Below are positions 13,983 to 38,498 of a DNA stretch of 64,000 nucleotides, in pieces (the stretch's first letter is position 1; the number at the start of each line of letters is the position of its first letter). Below the pieces are notes generated by a model. That model did no database searches, was not told where the DNA came from, and was given only the letters and a program-made list of their open reading frames with translations. The DNA is taken from positions 1 through 64,000 of the forward strand of contig JABVXU010000135.1 of the NCBI GenBank assembly GCA_013365365.1. Reading direction: 5' to 3'. The translations under genes were made by a program, and so were the position numbers. This DNA comes from Cruorifilaria tuberocauda. Its lineage: Eukaryota > Nematoda > Chromadorea > Rhabditida > Onchocercidae.

Positions 13983-15585
13983 TCAATACTGATTAGGTCC
14001 ACCAACATATGGATAATAACCACTTTCATTTCGATTTTCGATTGTAGCCAGGTTTGCCTGTAAATTAATTCAACGAAATAGAGTTCAAATTTTAGCTAAA
14101 ATCAGATTTAGATAGTTAAATTCTAAATCACTTTTTTCATTATTTTTTCCAAAAATATCCTGATAATTAAAAAAATTATATTTGAAATAAACCTGTGATG
14201 CTGATGGAATCATCCCACTCATTGATTTGCTAATGAATCGCTTCTGACGCTTATCTTTGGCTCGATTATACAACCAACAAAACAATATCACGAATAGGGA
14301 GGAAAGTACGACAGCGCAAAATATAGCTAGAAGTGCGATTGCCCAGGCATACTTTTCTTGCCTATGAAACAATTCCTTATCTTTTTTACCTGATTTCAGT
14401 TTTTTCTCTTGAAATTCAAAATATCGGGGAAGTTAAAGAAAAATGAAAAAATGTGCACTTTCATTTAACCGCACAAAAGAAAAAGTGATAGAACCATGAG
14501 CGATTTTCGCAACATGCTGTTTCACAACATCCATTATTTGCTAGACATTTTTCGACAACACGAATTGAAGAATTTTCTATTCCATACATACAGTCAATAA
14601 AATTTGCATCATTCGCTGCAAATTAGTTGCAAAAAATGGCCAGAAAAAGTTTAACTTCTAATTCAATCAGTTATTCCAAATGAAAGGAACCAAATAAAAA
14701 TTTCATTAACTAAAATGATTACTGTCCGCATCAATACTAGCAGTCAGGAATGAGATAGAAACGTTATGAGCTCAAAAAAGATTATCATTATTAGTGAAGG
14801 GAAAATCCCCATGAAAATCATACCTCACCAGTGTTAAAAACGGCTTATTTTAATTATATTGATTATCTTCATCAGTTAGTAAATCCTTGTAATAAAATTG
14901 AAATTAGTCGTTTTATAATTCCATGAAATTGACAAAGCTATTTCATAAACCAGCATTTGCAATATATCCATGCAGTAATTTTATTATTTAGTTTTTTTAT
15001 CAACTTACAATTTATCTTTTGGTCAAGAAGTCTACCAGCTTCCACCAGCCTTTGTCGTGTTACATTTGCAAAATGTAATCCATGATTTTCAAATTCAGTA
15101 TCGTACTGTAACGGAAATGGTAGTTTGGTCTTATTTGATGCGTACTGATAACCTGAAATCGTTCATAAAAATCCCGTTGTTGCATAAATATTTTGGCGGA
15201 TATTATTGGATAAATATGAATATGTAATTTAAAAGAATGTTTATAATGAAAAAGGCAATTTTTGCGAATGAATTAGAAAGAGAACAGAATGTACTATTCC
15301 AGTTAATTATTTGCTTATAACTTCCCAAGTTAGACCAATTCATTGCAAATATACAAAATTTAAAAAGCAACTGTTCAAAATATGTTTGGTTATCGTATAA
15401 AAATATCAGCGGTATTGAGAATATTAAATGAGTGGGGTAATCGTAAAATTCTGAATTAGAAACTAACCAGGTGCATCCCATCTGGACCACGGTGATGGAG
15501 GTACTCGAGCCATGAACAATTCCAACGAACTATTAATAATCGTGCACGCTGTAGAAGCAGTAACGATTTCAGTTTTATTTTTCAT
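13983..15585 (-). CDS. WBP1/VOPP1-like single-pass membrane protein
   Basis: Exons on the minus strand: 15585-15468, 15152-15009, 14615-14470, 14375-14193, 14057-13983; phases agree throughout, giving about 221 residues. The luminal or extracellular part has a cysteine cluster, C-x14-C-x5-CC-x3-CC (CLANNGCCETACC). The C-x5-CC-x3-CC spacing matches the one I know from WBP1/VOPP1 proteins. A strong transmembrane span (AIALLAIFCAVVLSSLFVIL) follows, then a basic stretch (NRAKDKRQKR). The tail ends SGYYPYVGGPNQY, aromatic and proline-rich like WW-binding tails of that family, though no exact PPxY is present. The start is uncertain: an ATG at 15585 opens the frame, but a good acceptor (CTTCTACAG) inside exon 1 makes the ATG beginning MARVPPSPW a plausible start of a trans-spliced message. 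The acceptor at 14376 is poor but keeps phase. No function is claimed; VOPP1 relatives sit in endosomal or lysosomal membranes. Confidence 0.65.
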
Positions 15586-18434
15586 CCAATTTTTACAATG
15601 AAATTAATAAAATAATTTACATTGCAATTAATTACGAAATATCAAGCATGCTGAATTTATTACATAGACAATTTCTCTCTTTTACTATTCCTTCTAATAG
15701 ATTGGATTCTTTTTTTGTTTATAAAAGAGTTCGTAGTATAATTTTATTATAGCTGGAATTTTTCAGTATAATATGGGAAGGTATTGAGAACGGAAGAGAT
15801 TTGAAAAATGATAGGTATTTTAACCTATGGATGTAAGAAGAAAGATTTGAAAGAAAGCGATAAGCAGGATGAGAGGTGGGAATGGAATGGGAGCTACATG
15901 ACAAAAATACATGAAAGTAAGTGTTCGAGTTGGACAAACATTGCAAACTAGCACATTTCTCTCAGTAAACTATGCACAGTAAAATATAACTATATATACC
16001 AAAATTCTACCGACCAATTAATAAATTCCATATTCCTTGAAATATTTTTAATACTACTTTTTATGCCATAATTTAATAAATGAAAATATCCCGCATTTGA
16101 AATGAAAATGAGATTAAGAATTGAAGATGATAGCTAAACAAGCGCATAGGAGAGAGGAATTTATTTTCAATTTTTGAAATACCCTACTCTAATTCACTTT
16201 CATTGCACCGAAAAAACCTCTATCAAGCAAAAGTACATGAAAAGCAAGAAATTAGCAGTAAGAACTGTCCTAGTAACAACCATACAACGATTATTCCAAT
16301 ACTAGCGAAAGCACTGAAAAATGCGAAAAACAAGGGGTGAAATTGAAAGTGGAAAATGATCGAAACAGCAGTAATAGAATAGATTGAGTTCTTATTAATC
16401 AGCTTGTTGAATTTGTCGAAGTAGCATCTGCAAGTTGTGTAAACATTGATTTAGTAATACTTCTACAATACTATGCACGGACTTACTCTCTATGCTTCCA
16501 AGGGAATTATATCACCAAAAGCCTCAATTTGATTATCACCTATATCATATATTCAATCTATGTAACATGATTTCAAGAGAGGAAAAGGCGTTTTGGAAGT
16601 CATACATTAATTTTTTTGTTTCATGTAAGTTCTGGCTCGTATCATTTGGAAAATCAATCACTCCAACAACATTAATGTAATCATATGTATAAAAGAACTA
16701 TTTTGAAATGTCTGCACTTCGTCATATCTTTTTATTACTTTTTTTTAAAAATAAATATTTGAACCATCGAAGCAAAGATTTATCGAAATTACCAAACTGT
16801 ATGCGACATATCTCTTACTTCACATCAGGAAACACTCTTGTCTCCAGAAACGATCACCCGTAGCATTGTTTGATGTAAGGAATAATCTGCGTATCACCAC
16901 GATAACAGGACGATAACATGTTAAATTGATCAATTAATGACAAGTTTAAAATATACATAAAAATGAATATCAGTTGAGCCGACACTTTTTCAATTTTCAT
17001 TGATATGTTTCACTCAATTAAAACCAAAATCTGAAGAACCCACTTAAACTTTATAAATTTGGGAAAAAAAAGTATCATGTAAACATCTGCAAGATGCAAC
17101 AAAATAATTTGAGGTTAAAGTTAGAACCGGCAATACAGAACAATATTCAAAACAGTTTGTGGAATTGAGGAGAAACGAACAGTTCCCAATGATCCCTATA
17201 AAATTTCCGTTCGGTTTTACTCGTAAATGAAAATTCAAAGCCCATTGTAACAGATCATTTGAACATTACATAATTAAATCATAGTCAGTTAACTTGATAT
17301 CTTTATATACCAAAAAGGCACACTTAATAACCGCATGGCAAGACATCACTTCGAATATATGGTTAGCATTGCAGATATATCGAGAACCTAAGCGACGGAT
17401 AACGGTAAACAGTACTTGACAATGTGTATTCGAAATCTCCAGAGAAAGAGATCTCTTCAGTCAGTTCTATCCCAGTTTTTAAAATTAGACACTCCCAACG
17501 TTCTCCAGGAACACAAACGCTGTCCTCCACCGCTGTACATCGACATTGTTGATGTTCCAAACTTCCAATACAAATCACTGCGGAAACTCAGTATCTTTAG
17601 AGAAAAAACTGCCCTATAAATACATGTCATAAATCATCAGCTACAACGAAGCTACACATACTTCTTTTAAGTCACGAAATATATGTCAAATTTTACCCAC
17701 AAAATTTCCGTAATACTCATCCAAATTTAGCAGACCAATACTGCCAGCAAATGATCTGAAAAAAAAGTATACTTCTGCCATTTCTTATGGAATTCAAGGG
17801 ATTCTAATGAGTCAGGACCACAAATTCGACTGCGACGTGAGATTTATGCAGAAACCATTTCTGCATATGCTGCAGTGAGTGAACCCATATCGACATCCAT
17901 ATATGCTGCAGTTACGAATAGACATCTTAATATCACCACTTAAAAAGAATTTTACTTGCTTACTTCACGACAAATTAAAAGTCCAAAAATTATATCAAGC
18001 ATGGATAGTATTCTCTCAAAGATAACAACCCCGCTCCAAACCTTGCAATAAGATGGAAATATTAATTGCTTTGATAGTTTTACCAAAGTAGAATACTATC
18101 CTCTACATAAGTACGCTTTCGCAAAATGCATAACACTGATTCTGATAACACGAAATGAAAAAACAAACTGACACCCGCTCATCTATGAACGTTGTATATG
18201 GAGGTCGGAAAGCCGAGGATCCAGGATAAAAAACGAAGATACACTTAAGCCTGCTAATTTTTACATTTTAAGAAAAAAGCAAAATTGTCCCGCTTTGTCA
18301 TTGCTAGGTATAATTTGCCTAAAGTAAACCCCAAATTGATAAAGAACAAATGCAATTCCGGAATATAGTATTAAAGTAACTGGCAGAGAACTAAGACTAA
18401 ATTTAAGAATGTTAAACGAATTGAAACAAACACG

Positions 18435-18479
18435 AATTAAATGTCGTATCATGTTGAAAACATGATACGACATTTAATT
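18435..18479. repeat. Perfect hairpin, 21-bp arms, 3-base loop
   Basis: The arm 18435-18455 is an exact reverse complement of 18459-18479, with loop GAA between. The arm begins AATTAAATGTCGTATC. It lies in gene-free sequence about 1.1 kb beyond the ctbp-1 stop codon. The loop is very short for a microRNA precursor; a recent palindrome or a small inverted-repeat element fits better. Confidence 0.9.
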
Positions 18480-18717
18480 ATTTCGAGAAATGCGACAAAG
18501 CAACAGAAGTCATAACTGAATAATAAAATAATGGAAATCACCGTAACAATAAAATTAAAACCATATAATATATATACAGCTCATATTCGTTGTAAAAAAA
18601 AACTGGCAACGAACTCCTGTTTAGAACAGCCACGAAGCATATTCTGTTATATCATGCCGCACGCACCCATCATCAACACCAAAATTGCGATATAATACAC
18701 TAATACAGAAAACATTA

Positions 18718-18752
18718 CATATACACATACACATACACACATATACACACAC

Positions 18753-18820
<68 letters not shown>

Positions 18821-18842
18821 ATACACATACACACACATACAC
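18718..18842. repeat. CA/TA microsatellite
   Basis: Compound simple repeat of CATACA, TATA and a long uninterrupted CA tract. The open frames read across it are artefacts of the repeat. Confidence 0.97.
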
Positions 18843-19588
18843 CAAACGACTCTGTAACTGACCTATTTCATTTCAATACTATAATATCTTCCTTGAACAA
18901 TACAATCGCCCATATAAATCAGAACATAACTTTCAACAAAATGTCCATTTGTTTTTGTAACAAACTGCTAGGAGAGAAAAATGTCAAATAAGTAAATTGC
19001 TTCTGCATATGGAGAAGTTGTCATATATAGAAGTTCGTGGTTCACCTAGGTATTGTCATGTATAACTCATCCAGCTCACTGATGTCAATAGTATCAACTT
19101 TAAAAAATAATAACCTTCACAACCCACTGCCCATTTTCCTAGGTCTTTTTCAGTGTTAAAATGAATGATTAACAACGACACGCCAATCAAAATATTTTCT
19201 TGACTAAATTTACGCTTGTAATAAGTCGAACTTGAGATTTGATTTCTAATTAAATGCTTCCGTGATACTTTTCCATATGCGAATTAAATTACAAGACAAA
19301 AAGATAAGAGCCGATATTTAACGAATGATAATTTACGCTAAGAGGTCTGTCGAATAACAAAGTTTCACAAAAAAAATTTCGTGGGCAAAATATGAAAAGA
19401 TGCAGTTTCGCGCTTCGTCTACTTACAGATGGAACAAAGCCATGAAAACAAATGTCAATAAGAAAAAAATAGCTGTCATCGGTTTCGATGGTTCTGGTAC
19501 GACTGAATACATGTTGGTCTAATACTTGCTCATTCATTGGTTAATAAACCTAATTGAAGTAAAATATGAAAAAGCATTAAATATCAGC

Positions 19589-32794
<13,206 letters not shown>

Positions 32795-32825
32795 CAGACA
32801 TGCGCTGAACGTAGCAGCGCGCTGC

Positions 32826-33040
32826 AACCATTTAACACATCCACAACTGTTAATTTCATTAAGCTTCCACCAATATCTACAGTAGCGGGGAAACAACGGC
32901 CCATTACGGAAAAACTATGTATATAGTATACAGCGTACGTATACAATGAGTAAGCATGAGAATATTAGCATTTATGCATGGATTGATAAATGATACTTCA
33001 TACTTTAGCCCCTCAAGTAGTAGCAATATCCCCTCCTCCC
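32826..33040. repeat. Inverted duplication, copy 1 (ctbp-1 5' flank)
   Basis: About 200 bases starting roughly 32 bases upstream of the ctbp-1 ATG. They match, in inverted orientation, 36200-36416. Shared words include GTTAATTTCATTAAG, AATATCTACAGT, ACAACGGCCC and CTCAAGTAGTAGC. The position suggests the 5' UTR or core promoter of ctbp-1. Confidence 0.85.
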
Positions 33041-34376
33041 TATATTATTTCATTTGATAATTACGCATTACCTATCAGTCTACTTCTATCCCCATAACAT
33101 CCACCTTTAGGTGCCAATATTAATCTCATATATGTCTTAACAGCGCTCAATAACATTCTCTCTACAACAGCAAAACCCCAGCAACTCGTTCAAAACATCC
33201 CCATCTCAGCGCTTTCGCTTCCTCTATTATTAATCTGATCCATTTAATGACTTTTATTAATTTCCTATCATTTTTCTGAATTTATTAGACTTCAACTAAT
33301 TTCCGTCCCTTCTGCAAACATTTCAACACAAAAAAAATTTTAGCTTCACTAAATAACTGCTCTCGATTTAGCTAGCACCACAATTAATCAAAAAAAGTCA
33401 AAAATCTATCATTAGCAGAAACAAATATAGAAGCCAGTGATTGGAATAGTTGATAACAAGGATGCAGCAGCATACGTATATACCCTTTCAGTTGGCTATA
33501 TCTTCCTATGTAAGCACAAAAGCTAACAACAGATTTCAAAGCAATCACAAAAGCATTTAAAAATCTGCGCGTGGAACAACCACAATATTTAATATCTAAC
33601 ATTTTGCTTGAGCGTACATTCCTGAAAACCATTTCATTCAGTGTTTCTCTTTATTAATGAAACTTTTATAATTAATTAAGCAATTTAAAGGGATGGGTAG
33701 GACGAAGGAATGAGAGCAGAAAATAGGCAAACAGAAGCAAAATTACAAGTGGAAGAAATTTTACACAAGAAATGAATCAATTTATGCAGTTTTCTCTAAG
33801 TTGCATAGAAAAAAACAGGTAATAGTGTTCGAAGAAATTTTATAACAGTTTAATTTGGTTATGATAAGCGTGGAAGAGAAGATGAAAGAAGGCATGAAAT
33901 GATGGGGAAATTATGAGTAAATGTCATGTAAATCATCATTTATAACGTGCTGTGAATCTGTGCATCATTTTCTAGTGTGATCAGTAAGCTTGCTTGCTAA
34001 ATAAATAATGCAGTATGTAGCCAGTGGAGACCTAAAGTCAGATTTCGGGTTTTTAATTTAAAAAATGCATGATGTTCTGCTCGCAACAACAGCTTCATAT
34101 TTCCAGTAAACAGTTGGGCGATGTTTATCAGTGGTTCGTAAAATAGCCAGAAGATAATTAGTGTAGAAGGATAGCCAAGTCTGGAAACAACAGGCACTAA
34201 ATAAGCAGGAAATAGTTATAAGAACTTGGTAGTTGTAGATGATGTGGAGAATATCAGTAGAAAGGAGAGGACCAATGTGAATACTATATGGGGAATGGAT
34301 GGATTAATGGGTATATCGGGAATAGAAAAATATTGTGACTGGAACCACTAGCAATATAAGATTGGGCAACTACTAC

Positions 34377-34446
34377 CAGCAGCAGCGGCAGCGGCAACGG
34401 CAGCGGCAGCAGTAGCAGCAGTAGCAGCAGCAGCAGCTGAAGCAGG
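34377..34446. repeat. AGC/GGC trinucleotide repeat
   Basis: Interrupted AGCAGCGGC and AGCAGT units. On the minus strand one frame reads as an alanine-rich peptide (SPASAAAAATAATAAAA) that stays open for about 120 bases, but no splice partner was found. It resembles the ctbp-1 alanine exon in character but is not a copy of it. Confidence 0.85.
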
Positions 34447-35199
34447 TGAAGATGTGAATGGTAGTGTTGGGGAATGGAGCTTAATGACCAGAAAGTGAAA
34501 AGAAGTGCACTGAAGAGAGCCTCATCATCAAGAGAAGGCGCACTACACGAAGTGCTGCCGTCCGGATTGAATTACGGGCATTGCCGATTACACGGTCTCT
34601 CCTCTTCTCAGCGGCCACAAACAAAAATCGAATGGAAGGAGCAGCCGGCGGCAGCGAAATTTAATCCATGTGCCTCTTCGGGGCGAGTCGTCCACTCCAA
34701 CTATACTCATCAATCAAAGTTAAATCTTCTACTCGACAGGTATCAATATACCACTAATGAGTTGAGCTAGAGGAAAAGAAGACCCGAGTAGCTCTCACTT
34801 TGGCCTCATCACAACGCCTCTCTACACTCCCTAAGCTCCCAATCCATCCATTCCTGTCCTCACCAGTAGCAAATGCCGCCGCTTTTCCTTGATTCCATTA
34901 TTTGCACCCTTCGTTCATCCATGGACCATCCCTAAAATGTCCTCATCCTGCTTTTCTACGTCACTTGTTTGTACCACCACCGCTACTGCCACTACCACCT
35001 CTTCCTCATTCTTCTTACCGTTATCATTGTAGAGTAGAAACCACCACTGGACTCTTCACTTCACTTCCCCTTCCTATTAATTAATCAATGCAGTGCAACG
35101 CCCAAGGCTAAAACTTTCATTAAGCAATGCTTCTAAGTCAGCACAACACATTCGCTGTCGCAACCGCCATCAGAATAACGTCCCTAAGTAAGATGGATC

Positions 35200-35370
35200 T
35201 AACCACGTACACCACCACACACCACACACCGCACCGCCAGCTCCAAAAGCCCTCTAGGAGTTAAGAAACAGCAACACAAGACTCTCCATTTCTTCCTCCC
35301 TTTTCTCATAATATCTTGGCGCATTTCACATACACACCACATCACACCACACCACCACGACCACTCCACT
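35200..35370. repeat. CAC/ACCAC low-complexity sequence
   Basis: Two clusters of CACCACAC-type words within a C-rich stretch. Non-coding as far as can be seen. Confidence 0.7.
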
Positions 35371-36199
35371 CGCACCTCACTGTAACTGAGGACGAGTGCT
35401 TTCCTTAACCGAGCAAGCTAGCATTCACTAAACAGCTTTTCATGATGAAAAGCTGCGGCTATTGCTACTGCTGGCTTTTCCAGATATATCGTCAAATTCA
35501 ATAGAAATGTCTCCCACTCCTGAAACCAAATGCCCAATTCAGCTATTCACACAGATTCTTCCCTCTATTATGGAAGTCATCAGAACAACGAATGTCTCTC
35601 ATCAAATGCCACTCACTCACCAACAAATTCAATCAATTTAAAAACTCTCATCTAAGGTCTCTTCCCTAACTTCCCATATTTTCTCACATCTGTTAGCTTC
35701 CTAACATTTCATCCACAGCCTACTTACGTAAATAAATGTATACATTCAAATAGCAGAATCCTGAAAAACAAGACGTGCATCTCTGTTCACAGTGGAGTCG
35801 AACTGCCAAGGAAGGTAGCTTATGACAGCTGACACAAAGAACATAAACCATCCGTATCACGTTCACTACAAAAATTTCCATAATTACCGTGTTAAATAAG
35901 CTAACACAATATCATTTTACATCATTTTCTTTTTCATTATAATACAGAAAGACCATGACGAAAACAATTAATTATACAGATATATTCTCTTTCTCTCCAA
36001 ATAGAAAATTACCTTCACGAAAGCCACAATGATGGGGAAAAGATATCAAGCCAACGATATGCAGATCGGCAGAATAAGCTTAATTTAAATTATGAAAAAT
36101 AATTTGACGAACGTGCTATTATATAATTAAGCCAGTAATCATTTTTTAGTTCTTTTCTTATGCATTTCCTTTCAACGTTTTAAGATATATTTAGTTCTC

Positions 36200-36416
36200 T
36201 GTTCCATATTGTTTCCAAGTAGTGTAGGAAGGAGGCTACTACTTGAGAGGCTAAAATATGAAGTATCAGTTATCAATCCATACTTCTCATGCTTCCTCAT
36301 TGTACACGTACGTCGTATACTTCGTACATGATTTTCAACGGGCCGTTGTCTCCCCGCGACTGTAGATATTCGTAGAAACTTAATGAAATTAACAATTGTG
36401 AGTGAGTTTAACGGAA
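36200..36416. repeat. Inverted duplication, copy 2
   Basis: Reverse-complement partner of 32826-33040, about 3.2 kb away. Similarity is high near the ctbp-1-proximal end and decays with small indels towards the far end. No gene is apparent downstream of this copy in the matching orientation (rightward from 36416). Confidence 0.85.
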
Positions 36417-38498
36417 ACAATGTGGAGCACAGAACGACATTATCGCAGAAAATTTATGAAGGAATAGTTTACCAAGTAGTAATAATAGATGGCAAAATGA
36501 ACGCCAAATCGAAGCGAATGGTCAGTAGAAAAAAACTACGTATTAAACACACTTTTTTCATATAGTACTACACATTATTAACCTCTTATTTCTCATATCC
36601 ACTCATTACTATCCAAGCAGCTGTAATGCAACAAGAAAAAAAAACTTGCTTGTTTAACTGATTTAAATCGTGAATTAAATTAAAAAGTTGGCATGTTTGC
36701 TGGTTCCTACACGGAAGTATGGTGTTAGTAAAATAATATTTTCTCATCAGTTTTGATAACAACGCATCAAATTCTATATTTTCGGTTTTTTGACGATTTC
36801 AAAAATTCCAAAATATATTCCAATAAACAGAGATAATGAAGGAAAGCTTCATTAGATAAATAGAAAAAGGAAAAAAGAAAAACAGTAAAATTAATCACAT
36901 CAATACCCGTGAAATATGTTAGCACATGAGATGTCCATTAAAAAGAGGCATGCCAAAGTTTGGAAGAAGCGAAATAAAGTCTTTATAATCAAACAAACTT
37001 TTCTTTATGCAATAAACTAAATATGCAGGAATTTGACATACTATGAAAGATCTTTAAATTCTTTCTTAATTCCAATGCTATAAGCTGTGGGTATGGATCA
37101 TTTTTGTAATTGTTAAACTAAACATACATGAGATCAATATACTAAGCGACCATAAAAACCCTGCTCCAGTTGTGAAATGATACCAAGATGGAGCAGAGTA
37201 TATAACAGCACAAAACTTTACTCATTCTTGTAATATGATACGTGCATTTAGTAAGATGCGAAGTAATTTCTTCAGTTATTATAGCTAAAAGTTCTGAAAA
37301 AAAGGAAAAAACAAGTGGAAGAAGCCATGCTATAAACATAACTGCGTAATAACTGCTTTTAAACTCACCGACTGTTAATTTATCGTCTAATTTGATGTTT
37401 CATTGCTTGGAAGATGCTGAAGACTGAAGAACATCGATAAATACAATTTTGTATATCCACTTCTTTTCAAAAATTACTGCAATAAAATTCTGAAATTAAA
37501 ACGGAAATATTTATTGTACACATCCGAAGTCGAAGAAAAATCACGAAGTAAACGCTATTTCTGCGTTAATCATTCCTTTAAACCAACGTTGTCTGGCAGG
37601 AGCACGACAACTTTAACCCAAGAAGTCCTCAGAATATAATTTTTTCACGAGACTGGACATAAAATTATAAAATTAATATAAAAATACTCGTTTAAAACGT
37701 TTAAAAATAAAACCTACGTTACATCTCGAAAACCCTACTGACCAAGAACAAAAATAAAAAACCCGAAGTCCGGGAAACGCCTCTTCTTCCTCAACATTTG
37801 GCCTGTGTCCAGTAAATGAGTGAACCTTAATTGCAGCTCTATATCAAATTTATTTTGTCATCTTCCTGTGTGATAAGGGAGAGCGGGTAAATTCCCGAAG
37901 TTTGGGGAGACCGAAAGCAAGCTATAATGTGACCGTGTAGAATATATAAACTTAAGCTGTAATCAATGCAGTTTGAACGATTTCACTGTGAATCTTAATC
38001 CCAAAGATTGGCAGAATCCGAGTCCGTAAAGCGCAAATGCTGTGTTGTTTCTTAATCAAACAATTTGGAAATTATTGAAATCTACAGATGACAATTTTGC
38101 CCATTTATTTTGCTGTAAAATTTTAAAATTTTAGTGGATGGAAACAACAGCAATGGATATTTAACGAACATCGTTAGTTGTTGCCATGGTATCAGGAAAA
38201 GTGTGCTTTCATGCCTCTATTTCTTCCGGAAAATTCTTGTATCTGTTAACGACCTAAAAGTTGTCTAAATTTTAATTTCTCTTGTTTGCTAATTAAACAC
38301 AGATGCGTTAAAAACGTTCTACACCACGTGACGGAAGTAACAACTGTTACGTCTAGAACGTAGTGTCCCTAAAGTACATTGATGATCTTTCAAATCATTT
38401 TCGATCTAGTAGATTGGTAGCTTAGAAGTGCAAACATTTGTAGATCCGCTGTTGAAGTATATCATTGGTTTTGAGCAAGTTTGATATTTTGGAACAAA

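Larger units (their letters stand above)
15586..19588. other. Long gene-free interval
   Basis: No supported gene in about 4 kb. Notable contents are a perfect hairpin at 18435-18479 and a CA-rich microsatellite at 18718-18842. Minus-strand open frames at 17044-17238 and 17363-17578 contain several cysteines, but no consistent pair of splice sites joins them. The 3' end of ctbp-1 begins at 19589. Confidence 0.55.
32795..38498. other. Region upstream of ctbp-1, no gene seen
   Basis: Head-to-head interval between ctbp-1 (-) and the IFT27-like gene (+). It contains both arms of the inverted duplication, a GCN repeat at 34377-34446, CAC-rich low complexity at about 35200-35370, and a more G+C-rich block at 34380-35400. 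The frame at 34474-34770 (+) has no recognisable domain. Promoters of both flanking genes are expected here. Confidence 0.55.

Noticed and set aside
17044..17578. Cysteine-containing minus-strand frames that might form a secreted cysteine-rich protein
   Set aside because: No in-phase splice junction joins them and there is no signal peptide or recognisable cysteine spacing.
18621..18845. Cys/Val-rich minus-strand frames
   Set aside because: Translation of the CA microsatellite.
32795..32896. Upstream in-frame Met for ctbp-1 at 32896
   Set aside because: The extension is not conserved with C. elegans CTBP-1, which starts at the Met aligned with 32794; the extra stretch overlaps the inverted duplication and is probably 5' UTR.
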